Shown here: positions 26,533 through 36,552 of the stretch, piece after piece
Numbering within the stretch: the stretch's first letter is position 1
How the letters are laid out: each line of letters begins with the position of its first letter
From: Nitrospira defluvii
GTDB lineage: Bacteria > Nitrospirota > Nitrospiria > Nitrospirales > Nitrospiraceae
NCBI GenBank assembly: GCA_000196815.1
Contig: FP929003.1
Location: forward strand, 3,371,501-3,435,500
Direction of reading: 5' to 3'
Length of the DNA stretch: 64,000 bases
Translations under genes and position numbers: made by a program
The notes under the pieces: model-generated
Told to the model about the DNA's origin: nothing
The model's database searches: none
What the model saw: only the letters and a program-made list of their open reading frames with translations

Positions 26533-27651
26533 CTAGCGTTTACGATAGAACGAGGCGATCGTCTGCACGACGTATTGAAGCTGTTCGTCGGAAAGTTCCG
26601 CGTAGATGGGAAGCGAGAGCACTTCTTCGGCCGCACGTTCCGATTGTGGGAACGCACCTTTCTGATAACCCAGATCACGATAGCAATTTTGCAAATGCAG
26701 GGGCAGGGGGTAATAGACTTCCGACCCCACGCCCTGGTCTTTCAGATAACTCCGCAGCTCATCACGCTTCTGGACTCGAATCGTGAATTGATTAAAGACG
26801 TGAAAGTTATCGGGACCCACCGCAGGCAGGGTAAGACGATCTGCCAGTTTGGCCTCCGAGAACAACTGCACATACCGCGCGGCATTTCGGCGGCGGCCTT
26901 CCGCCCACTGATCGAGATGTTTCAACTTCACCAACAATACCGCCGCTTGCAACGCATCCAACCGGCTGTTGATCCCGATCGCCTCATGGACGTAGCGCAC
27001 CCGGCTCCCGTGAACCCGCAACATGGCGATGGACTCCGCCAGCGCCTTGTCATTCGTGGTCACCATGCCGGCATCTCCAAACCCTCCGAGGTTCTTTGAC
27101 GGGAAAAAGCTGAAGCAGGCCACATCGCCCAACACACCGGCATGCCGTCCTTTCTGACGGGCCCCGATCGCCTGGCAAGCATCCTCGATCACGCCGATGT
27201 TGTGCCGCCGGGCAATGGCGTTGATCGCATCCATATCGGCGCATTGACCGAAAAGGTGCACGGGAATGATCGCCTTGGTCCGCTTCGTAATGGCCCGCTC
27301 CAACAGCGCCGGATCCATATTGAAATCGTCAGGCCGAATGTCGATGAAGACCGGCTTGGCTCCCAGTCTGGAAATCGCCCCCGCCGTCGCAAAGAAGGTA
27401 AACGGCACCGTGACCACTTCATCTCCGGCTTTCACGCCCAACGCCATCAGTGCCAGCAACAGCGCGTCGCTGCCGGAGGCGACTCCGATGCCATGGGCAC
27501 TGCCGGTATAGGTCGCAACCGCCTGTTCCAGCGCCACCACCCGCGGGCCGAGAATAAAGCCCTGTTCGTCACAGGTGGCCTCAATCGCAGCCAGGATTTC
27601 ACTGCGCATCGATTGATATTGGGCTTTGAGATCAAGCAGCGGAATGTTCAT
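26533..27651 (-). CDS. DegT/DnrJ/EryC1 family sugar aminotransferase
   Basis: A 372-residue PLP enzyme that aminates a keto-sugar nucleotide (for example UDP-GlcNAc3NAc or dTDP-keto-sugar derivatives). The PLP lysine is K186 in [26 protein letters not shown] before it is the cofactor aspartate region, and the substrate loop [20 protein letters not shown] follows. It is the last gene of a minus-strand operon that starts at 32378, so its amino sugar should go into the same glycan. A WbpE/DegT-type GlcNAc branch is likely; the exact sugar is open. Confidence 0.9.
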   Translation of the reverse strand: MNIPLLDLKAQYQSMRSEILAAIEATCDEQGFILGPRVVALEQAVATYTGSAHGIGVASGSDALLLALMALGVKAGDEVVTVPFTFFATAGAISRLGAKPVFIDIRPDDFNMDPALLERAITKRTKAIIPVHLFGQCADMDAINAIARRHNIGVIEDACQAIGARQKGRHAGVLGDVACFSFFPSKNLGGFGDAGMVTTNDKALAESIAMLRVHGSRVRYVHEAIGINSRLDALQAAVLLVKLKHLDQWAEGRRRNAARYVQLFSEAKLADRLTLPAVGPDNFHVFNQFTIRVQKRDELRSYLKDQGVGSEVYYPLPLHLQNCYRDLGYQKGAFPQSERAAEEVLSLPIYAELSDEQLQYVVQTIASFYRKR

Positions 27652-27672
27652 CGTATCCCCCGGTTCCCCCTT

Positions 27673-28872
27673 CTACAGTCGATTGGGCTGCAACTTCATG
27701 ACATCTTCACTCGGACGCGTGGCATGCAGAAGATAGGCATAGAGCGACTGGTACTGTTTGAGCGTCTCCTGAATCGTAAACTCCTCCGGGAGTTCCTGCG
27801 TGCCCGCCCGAAGGTCCGCGCGAAAACGCTCATCTTCCAAAATCTGACAGACTCGCTCCGCCATGGCTCGTACGTCGCCGGCCGGACAGAGCGTGCCTTG
27901 AATGCCCTCCACGATCGCCTCGGCAGCGCCGCCCACGCGCGTGGCCACAATCGGGATCCGGCTGGCTCTGGCTTCCAAAATAGCGCAGGGCAACCCTTCC
28001 CACTGGGACGTCAGAACGAACACATCGAAGGCTTTCAGCAACGCAGCCACATCGCGGCGCCAGCCGAGCAGGGTCACACGATCCTGAAGCCCCTGCGCGA
28101 GCAACAATGCTTCGACTTTCGGCCGCAACGCTCCGTCGCCGACGAGCACACAACGGGCTGCGGGAACACGCTGACATACGAGCGCGGCGACGCGGACAAA
28201 ATCTTCGGGAGATTTTTGCGGTTTCAAGCACGAGACCGTTCCCACCAGCAGCTGATCAGGGGCCACTCCCAGCATGGCCCGAAGACGGTCGCGTTCCGGC
28301 GACTCAATACGAGCCGCAAAGGCCGTCGGATCGATTCCCGGCCTCACCACGGACACCTTGGACGCGGTAAAGAGCCCCCACTCGATGCCCTGCCGGCGGT
28401 CGGCCTGCGACACCGCAATCCAATGGGTGGTGATCCGGCCGACCATCCATTCCAGCGCAATCAATGCTTTTTGTTGCCAGAACGGCTGCGCGGGCGTCAC
28501 GCCGTATCCGTGTATCGTGTGCAAGATACAGGGGACACCGGCGAGCCAGGCGGCTAATCGTCCTAGGATACCAGCTTTTGAACTGTGGGTGTGCACAATC
28601 TTTGGCCGGAGTCGTCGAAACGCGCCGACCAGCTCCCACAATGCGCGTAGGTCTTGGAGGGGACGGATCTCACGAACGAGCGACGGGATCGTCCCAACCT
28701 CGACACCTTCCAGCGCATGCGCGTCGGCGATCAACTGCCCCCCTGGCCCTGCGAGAAGCACCGGACGAAATCGTCTGCGGTCAAAACCCGCCACGACCTG
28801 CATCGCCACTTCCTGCGCGCCGCCCAACTCCAGTTTCGTAATCACGTGACAGACTACATGCATGCCATTCAC
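27673..28872 (-). CDS. Glycosyltransferase family 4
   Basis: A 399-residue GT-B transferase. The N-terminal part begins VCHVITKLELGGAQEVAMQV, the usual GT4 glycine-rich loop and HTHSSKAGILGRLAAWLAGV; the C-terminal half has VLTSQWEGLPCAILEARASRIPIVATRVGG, the GT4 E-x7-E nucleotide-sugar site. It starts with GTG five bases after the stop of the flavoprotein gene; an ATG three codons later is an alternative. It probably adds one sugar to a lipid-linked chain on the inner leaflet. Donor and acceptor are unknown. Confidence 0.9.
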   Translation of the reverse strand: MNGMHVVCHVITKLELGGAQEVAMQVVAGFDRRRFRPVLLAGPGGQLIADAHALEGVEVGTIPSLVREIRPLQDLRALWELVGAFRRLRPKIVHTHSSKAGILGRLAAWLAGVPCILHTIHGYGVTPAQPFWQQKALIALEWMVGRITTHWIAVSQADRRQGIEWGLFTASKVSVVRPGIDPTAFAARIESPERDRLRAMLGVAPDQLLVGTVSCLKPQKSPEDFVRVAALVCQRVPAARCVLVGDGALRPKVEALLLAQGLQDRVTLLGWRRDVAALLKAFDVFVLTSQWEGLPCAILEARASRIPIVATRVGGAAEAIVEGIQGTLCPAGDVRAMAERVCQILEDERFRADLRAGTQELPEEFTIQETLKQYQSLYAYLLHATRPSEDVMKLQPNRL

Positions 28873-28876
28873 CCGC

Positions 28877-30187
28877 TCAGGCCGCAGCCTTCATCCGCAA
28901 TCGCGCCGCCGCCTGCTGCCCCTGGGCAATCGCGTCCTCCATCGACGTGTGTTCCCACAATCCGTACCGCCCGATCGATGAGATCCCGCGCCGCTCCAAC
29001 TCGGTCAGCAGCTCTTGCACCGCACGGCCACGATACCGGTCGAACAAGACATAGGCGTAATACAGATCCTTCACATCCGACATCACCAACTCGTCGCTCC
29101 GCTGGAGCACCCCCGCCTGCTCCAGCCCCCGCCGGACTCGCTCGATGAGCACCGCGTCGGATTCCCGCTCAACCGGCTGGTGCGAGATTTCCACATAGAG
29201 GGAACTGCAGCCGGGTTGCCCCATGGACGGAGAGAAATTCATCGGAAACCCGGCGCGATAGAACGGATACCGGTGCTCGGGAAAATAGATCCAATGCTTG
29301 TCGGAAATGCACTCCCGGGCGACGGCCAGATTCACGTTATACACGGAGACCCATCGCAGCGACGCAGCCAATTCCCGGAGCGACGCCGGAAGATCCACAC
29401 AACGCCGCACCAGATCAGGCAGAGGGATCGTCGACACGATCCGATCGTACAGCTCCGTCCGTTCGCCCTGTGCACTGCGAAATACCGCTCGCCGCCTGCC
29501 CGTCTCGATCTCCACCAACTCCGAATCGTACGACAAGTTCTCGACCGACGGGAGAAAGGCGTCCGGCAGAACTTTGATGCCGCCGCTGGCGGGATACTGG
29601 AACGACGGGTTGTAGCCGAAGGCCTTGTCCTTGATTCCCAAGGCGCCGTTGACGACATCCTTCACATCCGGCTTCGGCACCAGCCACGACACCCAGTCGG
29701 ACGTGAGCTCATCCAGCGGCACCTGCCAGAGCTTTTCGTTGAAGGGCACCATGAAATGTTTCGCGATCCCCTCGCCCAGGCTCTCGACGATCCATTGTTT
29801 GAACGACCGGCTTTCCGCCGGAGGCTTGGACGACGGATTCGACAGCGTGGCGATAAATCCCAAGAGACATTCCCGCACCACTTCAGGCGGGAGGCCATGC
29901 GTATTCACTTGAAACGGATACTCGGTGTAGGTGTCATGGGAATAGATGTAGGATTTACGGGCATGCCGCTGAAGTTGGTCCGGGAGCAGGCTCTCGACCA
30001 GCGCCTTGATTGCCGTCTGCCGGAAATGAAGCAAATGCCCCGTATAGTCGAAGGTGAACCCGTCTTTCACGTACGAACGGCACAGCCCTCCGACCTCGCG
30101 TTCCCGCTCCAGAATCTTGTAGGGCACCCCGCGCAAGTGATAGGCCGCGCTGAGCCCCGCCAATCCAGCCCCGACGATTAAAATCAT
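28877..30187 (-). CDS. UDP-galactopyranose-mutase-like flavoprotein
   Basis: A 436-residue FAD protein. ILIVGAGLAGLSAAYHLRG is a dinucleotide-binding Rossmann motif; GGLCRSYVKDGFTFDYTGHLLHF is the UGM/protoporphyrinogen-oxidase style second motif. C-terminal GRYGLWEHTSMEDAIAQGQQAA closes the FAD domain. The mutase turns UDP-galactopyranose into the furanose for surface glycans, which fits this operon; however, the protein is longer than classical UGM, and amine-oxidase-family enzymes look similar. The ATG overlaps the stop of the upstream gene by four bases (ATGA), so the genes are coupled. Confidence 0.75.
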   Translation of the reverse strand: MILIVGAGLAGLSAAYHLRGVPYKILEREREVGGLCRSYVKDGFTFDYTGHLLHFRQTAIKALVESLLPDQLQRHARKSYIYSHDTYTEYPFQVNTHGLPPEVVRECLLGFIATLSNPSSKPPAESRSFKQWIVESLGEGIAKHFMVPFNEKLWQVPLDELTSDWVSWLVPKPDVKDVVNGALGIKDKAFGYNPSFQYPASGGIKVLPDAFLPSVENLSYDSELVEIETGRRRAVFRSAQGERTELYDRIVSTIPLPDLVRRCVDLPASLRELAASLRWVSVYNVNLAVARECISDKHWIYFPEHRYPFYRAGFPMNFSPSMGQPGCSSLYVEISHQPVERESDAVLIERVRRGLEQAGVLQRSDELVMSDVKDLYYAYVLFDRYRGRAVQELLTELERRGISSIGRYGLWEHTSMEDAIAQGQQAAARLRMKAAA

Positions 30188-31242
30188 ACTACGCCGGTCC
30201 TTTCTGTCGAACGTGCCGGGACAGCCTCGGCACTCATGGCAACGGTTCCCGTCGAGACATTCACACGCGTCAAGGCCACGGCGGCCACGGCCAGGCACAA
30301 CACCGTGACACCGCTGAGCACGACGGCAAGATCCTGGGGCACCGCCATGACCAGCAGACCGATCCCCCCCAACAACGCCGCGCCGAGATAACTGAGCAGG
30401 ACGACTTGCGTCACCGAAAGCCCCCAATGCCGCAAACGAATGGCAAGGTGATCGGGACTGCCTAAAAACACCGGCAGTCCGCGCAAGAACCGGATGTACA
30501 TGACAAACAGGGTATCGAAAATGGGCATCCCCAGGATCAACACCGGGGTCAGCAGCGAGACGGAATGGCCGGTGGTGTATTTGCCGATCATCGACAGAGC
30601 GCCCAGCATCAGACCGATGAACATCGCGCCGGAATCGCCCATATAAATCGAAGCCGGTCGCCAGTTGTATCGAAGAAAGCCGAGCAGGCTCCCCATGAGC
30701 GCCGCCAGCATAAACGCGATCGCCTGATCGCCATTGAGAATCGCCACCACGCACAGAAATGCGGCACTGATGACGCCGACACCGGCCGACAACCCGTCCA
30801 TGATGTCCAGCAGGTTGAACGCATTGATGATGCCGATCATCCAGAACACCGTCAGCACGACATCGACCCAATCGGGCAAGGAGGCGATTTCGATGCGAAT
30901 GCCGCTCTTGATCAGCACGAACACCGCCAGGAATTGACCCGCGAGTTTGGTTCCCGGCGACAACACCCCGAAATCGTCGATCAGCCCCAGCATGACGATC
31001 AGTGTCCCGGAGAGCACGATGCCGAGCACGTCCTGCCGGAACTCGAAGGTAAAGGCCAGGCTCACGAGAAACGCGAGATAGATCGCCAATCCGCCCAGAT
31101 AAGGAACCGGCTCGCGCTGATGCTTCAGCCGGCCATCCGGGTTGTCGACGATTCCGAATTTCAGGGCCGCGCGACGCGCGATCGGCACGCCATAGATCGA
31201 GAGGAGCATCGCGACCACAAAGGTCAGTATGAGCAGAATCAT
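30184..31242 (-). CDS. WecA/MraY-type undecaprenyl-phosphate sugar-1-P transferase
   Basis: A 352-residue polytopic membrane enzyme that starts glycan assembly by moving a HexNAc-1-phosphate from UDP-sugar to undecaprenyl phosphate. Hallmarks: D89-D90 in VMLGLIDDFG, NAFNLLDIMDG with D146 and D149, YMGDSGAMFIG, and a periplasm/cytosol loop PIFDTLFVMYIR ending in SPDHLAIRL, the equivalent of the HIHH motif. About ten helices. In this operon it would be the initiating step. It overlaps its neighbours by four bases at both ends, showing tight coupling. Confidence 0.9.
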   Translation of the reverse strand: MILLILTFVVAMLLSIYGVPIARRAALKFGIVDNPDGRLKHQREPVPYLGGLAIYLAFLVSLAFTFEFRQDVLGIVLSGTLIVMLGLIDDFGVLSPGTKLAGQFLAVFVLIKSGIRIEIASLPDWVDVVLTVFWMIGIINAFNLLDIMDGLSAGVGVISAAFLCVVAILNGDQAIAFMLAALMGSLLGFLRYNWRPASIYMGDSGAMFIGLMLGALSMIGKYTTGHSVSLLTPVLILGMPIFDTLFVMYIRFLRGLPVFLGSPDHLAIRLRHWGLSVTQVVLLSYLGAALLGGIGLLVMAVPQDLAVVLSGVTVLCLAVAAVALTRVNVSTGTVAMSAEAVPARSTERTGVV

Positions 31243-32378
31243 CGAGTTCCTGTCGAGCGATGGTGGCCGGACACAGGGCCGTGAACCGCCCGGTGCACCA
31301 CATTCAAATGCTCATTCTCTGTCAATGTCTGGTACACGCCGGCTAGCCGGGGTCCCCACACCGCGAGTGAGTACCGCTCCTCCACGGTCCGACGTCCGGC
31401 CTGCCCCATTCGAGCGCGCAACTGCGGTTGCCGGCAGAGTGCATCGAGGCGTTCATACCAGTCTTGCTCGGTGGCGGCCAGAAATCCGTTCTCTCCGTCC
31501 ACAATGATGTCGCGATTCACTCCGACGGGTGAGGCCACCGCTGGAATCCCCACCGCAAGGTACTGAAGGAGCTTCAAGCCGCACTTGCCCCTGGCCCACT
31601 CGGTATCCTCAAGCGGCATCACGCCGACCGTGGCATCTTGTAGATCTGCCACCTCCCGCTGAAAATCCCAGGTCCTGAAATCAATCTCGACACCCGGCAT
31701 GTACGGCGGCTGTGAACACACCACACGGAGCGTCAGGTGAAACGTTGGTTGTAATGCGCGAAGGGCCGGCGCCAGCACATTCAGATATTTCAGGTTATAC
31801 GCCAGGCCGATCCACACGATCGTAATGGCCTCGGAGTTCTGTGCAGAGGAGCCGGTGGATCTCGTCAAATCCGGCTTGAATCGTTCTGTATCGACGACTG
31901 TGGGAACGACACAGACTCGCGACGAAAACTGATTCGCATAGGCGGCCAGCCGGTCATTCCCGACGATGGCGCCTGTGGCCATTGAGAGCAACGCAGGCAT
32001 CTTCCGCTCATGCCCGGGAGTCAGATAGATCGCATCATCCATTTCGATCGCCACTCGATATCGGCACCAGCGCAGCAGCCGTTCAGCGAGCGGAGGCGCA
32101 TAAGGAAAGAGCTGCCCCTCGATCACGATCAGGTCCCGTTTTCCCATCACCAGCAGCGCCCAGAGTCGTTTGAGAAAACAGGCGAACACATAGGGAATTT
32201 TGAGAAACGCCCGCAACGCAGACGACTGCACCGCGAGGATCGAGAAATACATTTCCCCGAACAAGGGGGCCACACGACAGTCAATCCCGGCCGCCTGCAA
32301 ATGGGGTAGGAATTGAAAGATGCGATAACGACTGCTGGGGCCGATGATCGAGCTTTTCGAGAAATACGTGACCGTCAT
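31239..32378 (-). CDS. Glycosyltransferase, GT4-like
   Basis: A 379-residue protein beginning MTVTYFSKSSIIGPSSRYRI. The C-terminal half has WIGLAYNLKYL, VGVMPLEDTEWARGKCGLKLLQYLAVGIPAVASPVG and GENGFLA, the GT4 style acceptor/donor region with K-C-G-L-K-x-L-Q-Y. The ATG at 32378 is preferred because nothing before it looks coding. It is the first gene of the 32378-to-26533 operon, overlapping the next start by four bases. The donor sugar is unknown. Confidence 0.85.
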   Translation of the reverse strand: MTVTYFSKSSIIGPSSRYRIFQFLPHLQAAGIDCRVAPLFGEMYFSILAVQSSALRAFLKIPYVFACFLKRLWALLVMGKRDLIVIEGQLFPYAPPLAERLLRWCRYRVAIEMDDAIYLTPGHERKMPALLSMATGAIVGNDRLAAYANQFSSRVCVVPTVVDTERFKPDLTRSTGSSAQNSEAITIVWIGLAYNLKYLNVLAPALRALQPTFHLTLRVVCSQPPYMPGVEIDFRTWDFQREVADLQDATVGVMPLEDTEWARGKCGLKLLQYLAVGIPAVASPVGVNRDIIVDGENGFLAATEQDWYERLDALCRQPQLRARMGQAGRRTVEERYSLAVWGPRLAGVYQTLTENEHLNVVHRAVHGPVSGHHRSTGTR

Positions 32379-32734
32379 TGCACGTGTTTCTGCCCTGTTG
32401 TGTTGAAATATCCACCGGTTGCGCGCACACGACCGGCTTCTCAAATAGTACCGGAGTTCTCAGGCAAGGATAGGTTTTTCGCTGTTTTTGCTCCTAATCA
32501 CGGACAAAACAACGGCATGAAACATGACACATCTTGAGGGCGTGCCGGCCAGCGAGACAGGATTTAAGTATTGATGGCGCCAACCAGAAACTGGGCAACC
32601 GCGATGAACCAGCGCGACGAAGACCTCGTCTAGGATTGCCCCTGGAGAGGTGGACCTGCAGAAGACTCTATACGCCTACTCTTTCCTGGGCTATAGGCCT
32701 GTGGTGTATCGCGAAGGAAGACTCGATTGTATTC
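32379..32734. other. Intergenic region between two glycan operons
   Basis: About 356 bases after the GT2 gene (ends 32735) and before the next operon. It is somewhat richer in AT than the flanks (words such as GTTTTTGCTCCTAATC on the plus strand). The promoter of the minus-strand operon should lie here; I see no good -35/-10 pair. A plus-strand frame of 79 codons (32534-32773) runs into the GT2 gene and looks like a shadow. Confidence 0.35.
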
Positions 32735-34561
32735 TCACAACCGGAGACTCCAATCCTCTCGGTCGGTGGTTAAATTCACATGGTAATAGGGATCCCCGGC
32801 CCGAATGACGTCGCCCCAGGTCTGCCAGACTCGTTCCTCGTCGGCTCGACAACGAGTCCCTTTCCTTGTTGCCGATTCATAGTGATACAACACAGCTTCC
32901 GGAGCGTACACGATACGCTGTCCAGCTCGCCTGATCCGAAGACAGAGATCCACATCGTTGTATTCGACCGGGAGTGTGGGATCAAACCCCTGAATCTGTC
33001 GGAAAAGAGTGCGAGACACCAGCAGGCAGGCCGCCGTAACAGCGCTGCAGTTACGCGTTACATGGGCAAGTCCATGGTATCCCCATTCGTGGTTGGGAAT
33101 GTGCCGGAACGCATGGCCAGCCACACCTCCTACCCCAAGCACGACGCCCCCATGCTGCATTCTCCCGTTGGGGTAAAGAAGTTTGGCTCCAACCGCACCA
33201 ATCCCTGGTCGGGAGGCCTGCTCCATCATGATCGTAAGCCATTCTGGAGTCAGGACTTCCGTATCATCATTGAGAAAGAGGAGGTACTCCCCGTTCGCCT
33301 CACACGCTCCTCGATTATTAATGGCTGAAAAGTTAAACGGACCAGGGCAGGATACGATGCGCCATTTCTTTCCAATCTCATCGAAATATTTTCCAGTATC
33401 CTCCGACACGCTCCCATTGTCGAGAATGAGAATTTCATAGGACGTATAGGTCGTGCACTTTTCGATGCTGGCAACGCACCGCGATAATAGAGAGACCCGA
33501 TCTTTGGTGGGAATAAGAATCGAAACGAGTGGTTGGTGGTCAAGCCGATAGCGGATGCGGAATCGCCCAGGCACGAGCTCCTCGACCCTGCCCTCGATGC
33601 CCCTGCGATGAAGGGCACGCTCGAGCGCTAGTTTTTCCGCAGACGCAGATTGTGTTGAGCTGCTCGCATGGGTAGTCTTCGGATTTGATCCTCTCCGCGA
33701 ATGGTAGAGCACGCTTGGAAGATGAACGATATGAGTGGCCTTTTCGGATGCCCACAGAAGACAATCATAGAGACAGGAGCTGTGTTCCCGCTTGTTAAGT
33801 TGATCGATGTCGTCTAACAAGGCTTTTCGAAATACAGTGGAATAGGACAGATAGTTCATCGAGAGAAGCAGCTCGGGGCTCCATGACGGCTTAAAAAATG
33901 GTTTCGGGGCACAGCCATCCGGCGGAAGCTGATCTTCATCGCAATAGCAAAGATCTATGTCTCCCCCTTCATTCAACGCAAGGACAACCGAGTGAAGCGC
34001 CTGAGCAGCCAGCAGATCGCCACATTTCAAGAACCAGACAAACTCTCCGGATGAAGCCGCGACTCCCAAAAGCAACGACTCGAACTCGCGCGTCTCGACT
34101 TCCAGAACATGCAGCGACTCTTTATCCGCCACAGCAATAACCTCAAAGAGCCCCCGGATCGCATGCGCCTGAGAAGGTTCACAGACCAAAATAAGTTCCC
34201 AGTTGGGATAGGTCTGCCGCGCGATAGACTCGATAGTAGCTTTCAGCTCAGCAAGGGGACTGCCGACAATAGACACGATAAGACTGATCAGAGAGACGCG
34301 AGAAGTATCCGCATTACTCAGCGCAGGAGGGCCGGAGTCTTGACGGTGTCGCTCAATCCAGACTCGATACTGTTCTTCGAGCGACCTCGAAGAGATAGGC
34401 CAACCGCGGCTCCACTCTCGATAGAGCTTCGTGGCAACACCCACTACTTTCCGCCTAAGACTTCCCAGTCCCTCATGTCTTGAGACGTGCACAATTCGCT
34501 CGATCACCCAACGTACGCCGTCCCCTAAACCAGGAGTGCACCTCACGCGATCCCGAGCCAT
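32735..34561 (-). CDS. Two-domain GT2 glycosyltransferase
   Basis: A 608-residue protein with two GT2 modules. The first (about 90-310) opens SLISLIVSIVGSPLAELKAT and carries YPNWELILVCE; its DxD-like site is DEDQLPPDG. The second (about 345-590) opens PLVSILIPTKDRVSLLSRCV, with EILILDNGS, LFLNDDTEV and the W-x-N-x2-D type FDPTLPVEYNDVDLC. This layout is the rhamnosyl-type bifunctional GT2 seen in O-antigen and teichoic loci. It starts four bases after the nucleotidyltransferase stop. Sugars are unknown. Confidence 0.85.
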   Translation of the reverse strand: MARDRVRCTPGLGDGVRWVIERIVHVSRHEGLGSLRRKVVGVATKLYREWSRGWPISSRSLEEQYRVWIERHRQDSGPPALSNADTSRVSLISLIVSIVGSPLAELKATIESIARQTYPNWELILVCEPSQAHAIRGLFEVIAVADKESLHVLEVETREFESLLLGVAASSGEFVWFLKCGDLLAAQALHSVVLALNEGGDIDLCYCDEDQLPPDGCAPKPFFKPSWSPELLLSMNYLSYSTVFRKALLDDIDQLNKREHSSCLYDCLLWASEKATHIVHLPSVLYHSRRGSNPKTTHASSSTQSASAEKLALERALHRRGIEGRVEELVPGRFRIRYRLDHQPLVSILIPTKDRVSLLSRCVASIEKCTTYTSYEILILDNGSVSEDTGKYFDEIGKKWRIVSCPGPFNFSAINNRGACEANGEYLLFLNDDTEVLTPEWLTIMMEQASRPGIGAVGAKLLYPNGRMQHGGVVLGVGGVAGHAFRHIPNHEWGYHGLAHVTRNCSAVTAACLLVSRTLFRQIQGFDPTLPVEYNDVDLCLRIRRAGQRIVYAPEAVLYHYESATRKGTRCRADEERVWQTWGDVIRAGDPYYHVNLTTDREDWSLRL

Positions 34562-34565
34562 GAAA

Positions 34566-35258
34566 CTACTCCCACTCTGGCAGTTCTATTTGGGCACGCT
34601 CATAGTCTGCAGGTATGCCAATATCAATAAAATACCCGTCGGCGAAGAATGCCTGCGGACGAAGCTTGCGAACCTTTTGTGCAAGGAAACCGCTCTCGAA
34701 TGAAAACTTTTCCGGAAGCTCCGAGTGTTCAAGCAGATTTCTGGGAATCAGATACACACCGGTATTAATATGCCCACCGCCTCCCCGCTCTCCAGACTCA
34801 AAGGAACAGACCACACCCGATTGAATGTTGACCTTCCCATACCGCGAAATATCGTTCAGGTAGGTGACAGCCATGGCCATGGACGTGGATCCCCCATCGA
34901 ACTCGCTAGCCATACGTCGATAGTCAACCTGCGAAAAAGTGTCTCCGTTGATGACAAAAACTCGATCCGACGTCACCATTCTCAATGCCTGTTTGAGTGC
35001 GCCACCGGTTCCTAATGGCTCCGTTTCGGTCGAGTATTGAATCGTCAGACCGCGATACTGGCTCTTGAAGTGATTTACTATGGCGTCTGCGCCATAACCC
35101 ACGGCGACTGTAATCGATCGAATTCCCTCCGTGAGGAGATAGTCGAATAGGTATTCTAAAAAGGGGCGCGAACGTATCGGTGCCAATGGTTTTGGCACTG
35201 TCGACACGCTAGGCCGTAAACGTCGGCCAAGTCCTCCAGCAAGGATGATGGCTTCCAC
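34566..35258 (-). CDS. hddC: Heptose-1-phosphate guanylyltransferase-like nucleotidyltransferase
   Basis: A 230-residue sugar-nucleotidyltransferase beginning AIILAGGLGRRLRP, with VPKPLAPI, EPLGTGGALKQAL and FVINGDTF. It charges a sugar-1-phosphate with a nucleotide. The GHMP kinase just upstream is of the heptose-kinase HddA type, so a GDP-D-glycero-D-manno-heptose route is the best fit; plain glucose- or mannose-1-P transferases share these motifs, so the symbol is an inference from context. GTG start with AGAGG eight bases away. Confidence 0.75.
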   Translation of the reverse strand: MEAIILAGGLGRRLRPSVSTVPKPLAPIRSRPFLEYLFDYLLTEGIRSITVAVGYGADAIVNHFKSQYRGLTIQYSTETEPLGTGGALKQALRMVTSDRVFVINGDTFSQVDYRRMASEFDGGSTSMAMAVTYLNDISRYGKVNIQSGVVCSFESGERGGGGHINTGVYLIPRNLLEHSELPEKFSFESGFLAQKVRKLRPQAFFADGYFIDIGIPADYERAQIELPEWE

Positions 35259-35419
35259 GGTAGAACCTCTTGGGCCACAGCAGCGTGTAGCGGAACACCC
35301 CCCTGGTGATCAGGGTAAGGCTGAATCGTGCAAGTATGGACACTTGCTGTTGAGGCTGGTAATCGATGGCGTGCCGTATCGTCAGGCCGCCTAATGGATG
35401 GATGGAGAATTGTCGACAA

Positions 35420-36448
35420 TCACTCAACTCGCCATCCTTGCGTCCCATGCTTGGTGAATTGGCAGTTAAACACATCGGGGCCTACAGAGCGGAGCGCTCG
35501 CACCACATCCATCTTGCGGGCAGGATCGACGATAAACATCATGTACCCGCCGCCACCAGCACCGGACACTTTACCTGCTCGAGCGCCGGCTTTCTTGGCG
35601 AGTGCATAGATTTCATCAATATGTGGATTGGAGATGAGGGTGGCAGTCTGCTTCTTAGAATGCCAAGACATTTCCATTGATCGCGCAAACCCAGCAAAAT
35701 CTCCCTTGAGCACGCTCTCCTTCATAAGCACAGCTTCTTGCTTCAATTGATGGAGCGCCGCAAGGGGAGCCTCCTCCCGGCTCGCCACATTCTGGCGTTG
35801 TTTCTCAATGATGACCGCAGAAGATCGAGATACTCCCGTGTAGAACAGCACTAATGACGCTTCCAGTTCTGAAATGATCCAGTTTTTTACCCTGAGCGGG
35901 TTCACAATCACACGGTCCTTGGCATAGAACTCGATGAAATTAAACCCTCCAAACGTCGCAGCATACTGGTCTTGCTTCCCACCATGAAGGCCTACATCAT
36001 GTCGTTCGATCTCGTAGGCAAGATGCGCAATGTCGTATTCGCCCAGCGGAAGGTTGAGAAGTTCAACAAACACCTTGATCATCGTCACTACCAGCGTGGA
36101 GGATGACCCCAGGCCTGATCCAGCCGGAGCATCGCAATAGGTGGTCAAGGTCAGTGGAACCGGTGTCCCATGGTGAAACTCCTTCATGATACGGTTATAC
36201 ACCCCCTTATGCAGGTCCAGAACTCCGTCATGAGGAAGATAATGGCTTGCCTCCGCTTCATAGTTAATATTTTGGTCCGTGGCAACAAACTTCACCCTGC
36301 TCGAATTGACGGTCTCAATCGTGGCATAGGCATATCTATCGATGGTGGCATTCAAAACCACCCCGCCGTAAAGATCGCAGAAGGGAGGAACATCGGTTCC
36401 TCCCCCTGCAAGACCCAGTCGTAACGGCGCCCTCGCGCGTACAATCAC
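35420..36448 (-). CDS. hddA: GHMP kinase, heptose 7-phosphate kinase-like
   Basis: A 342-residue GHMP kinase. [19 protein letters not shown] at the N terminus, [11 protein letters not shown] at 108-118 as the ATP loop and [13 protein letters not shown] near 300 as motif 3 match D-glycero-D-manno-heptose 7-phosphate kinase HddA. The GTG start is preceded by AGGAGG seven bases away, directly after a 7-bp hairpin (36462-36478). The next gene is the nucleotidyltransferase, which supports the GDP-heptose pathway. The isomerase GmhA and phosphatase GmhB are not in the window. Fucose or other kinases of the family are an alternative. Confidence 0.78.
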   Translation of the reverse strand: MIVRARAPLRLGLAGGGTDVPPFCDLYGGVVLNATIDRYAYATIETVNSSRVKFVATDQNINYEAEASHYLPHDGVLDLHKGVYNRIMKEFHHGTPVPLTLTTYCDAPAGSGLGSSSTLVVTMIKVFVELLNLPLGEYDIAHLAYEIERHDVGLHGGKQDQYAATFGGFNFIEFYAKDRVIVNPLRVKNWIISELEASLVLFYTGVSRSSAVIIEKQRQNVASREEAPLAALHQLKQEAVLMKESVLKGDFAGFARSMEMSWHSKKQTATLISNPHIDEIYALAKKAGARAGKVSGAGGGGYMMFIVDPARKMDVVRALRSVGPDVFNCQFTKHGTQGWRVE

Positions 36449-36461
36449 CCTATAACCTCCT

Positions 36462-36478
36462 CAGGGCAAAATGCCCTG
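36462..36478 (-). terminator. Hairpin directly before the hddA ribosome site
   Basis: CAGGGCA (36462-36468) and TGCCCTG (36472-36478) with a three-base loop. On the minus strand it lies between the methyltransferase gene and the AGGAGG of hddA, so it could attenuate or pause transcription, or shield the mRNA end after cleavage. No long T-run follows. Confidence 0.35.
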
Positions 36479-36552
36479 TTTCAACCAGGCACGCCGAGCG
36501 GCAACCAATAGTCGGTGCTGCCCACTGCACATCCATTAGCGCTCGGGAAGGA

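Noticed and set aside
27142-28557. Long plus-strand frame of 471 codons across the aminotransferase and GT4
   Set aside because: It spans two confident minus-strand genes and their gap, and the product is Arg/His-rich without motifs.
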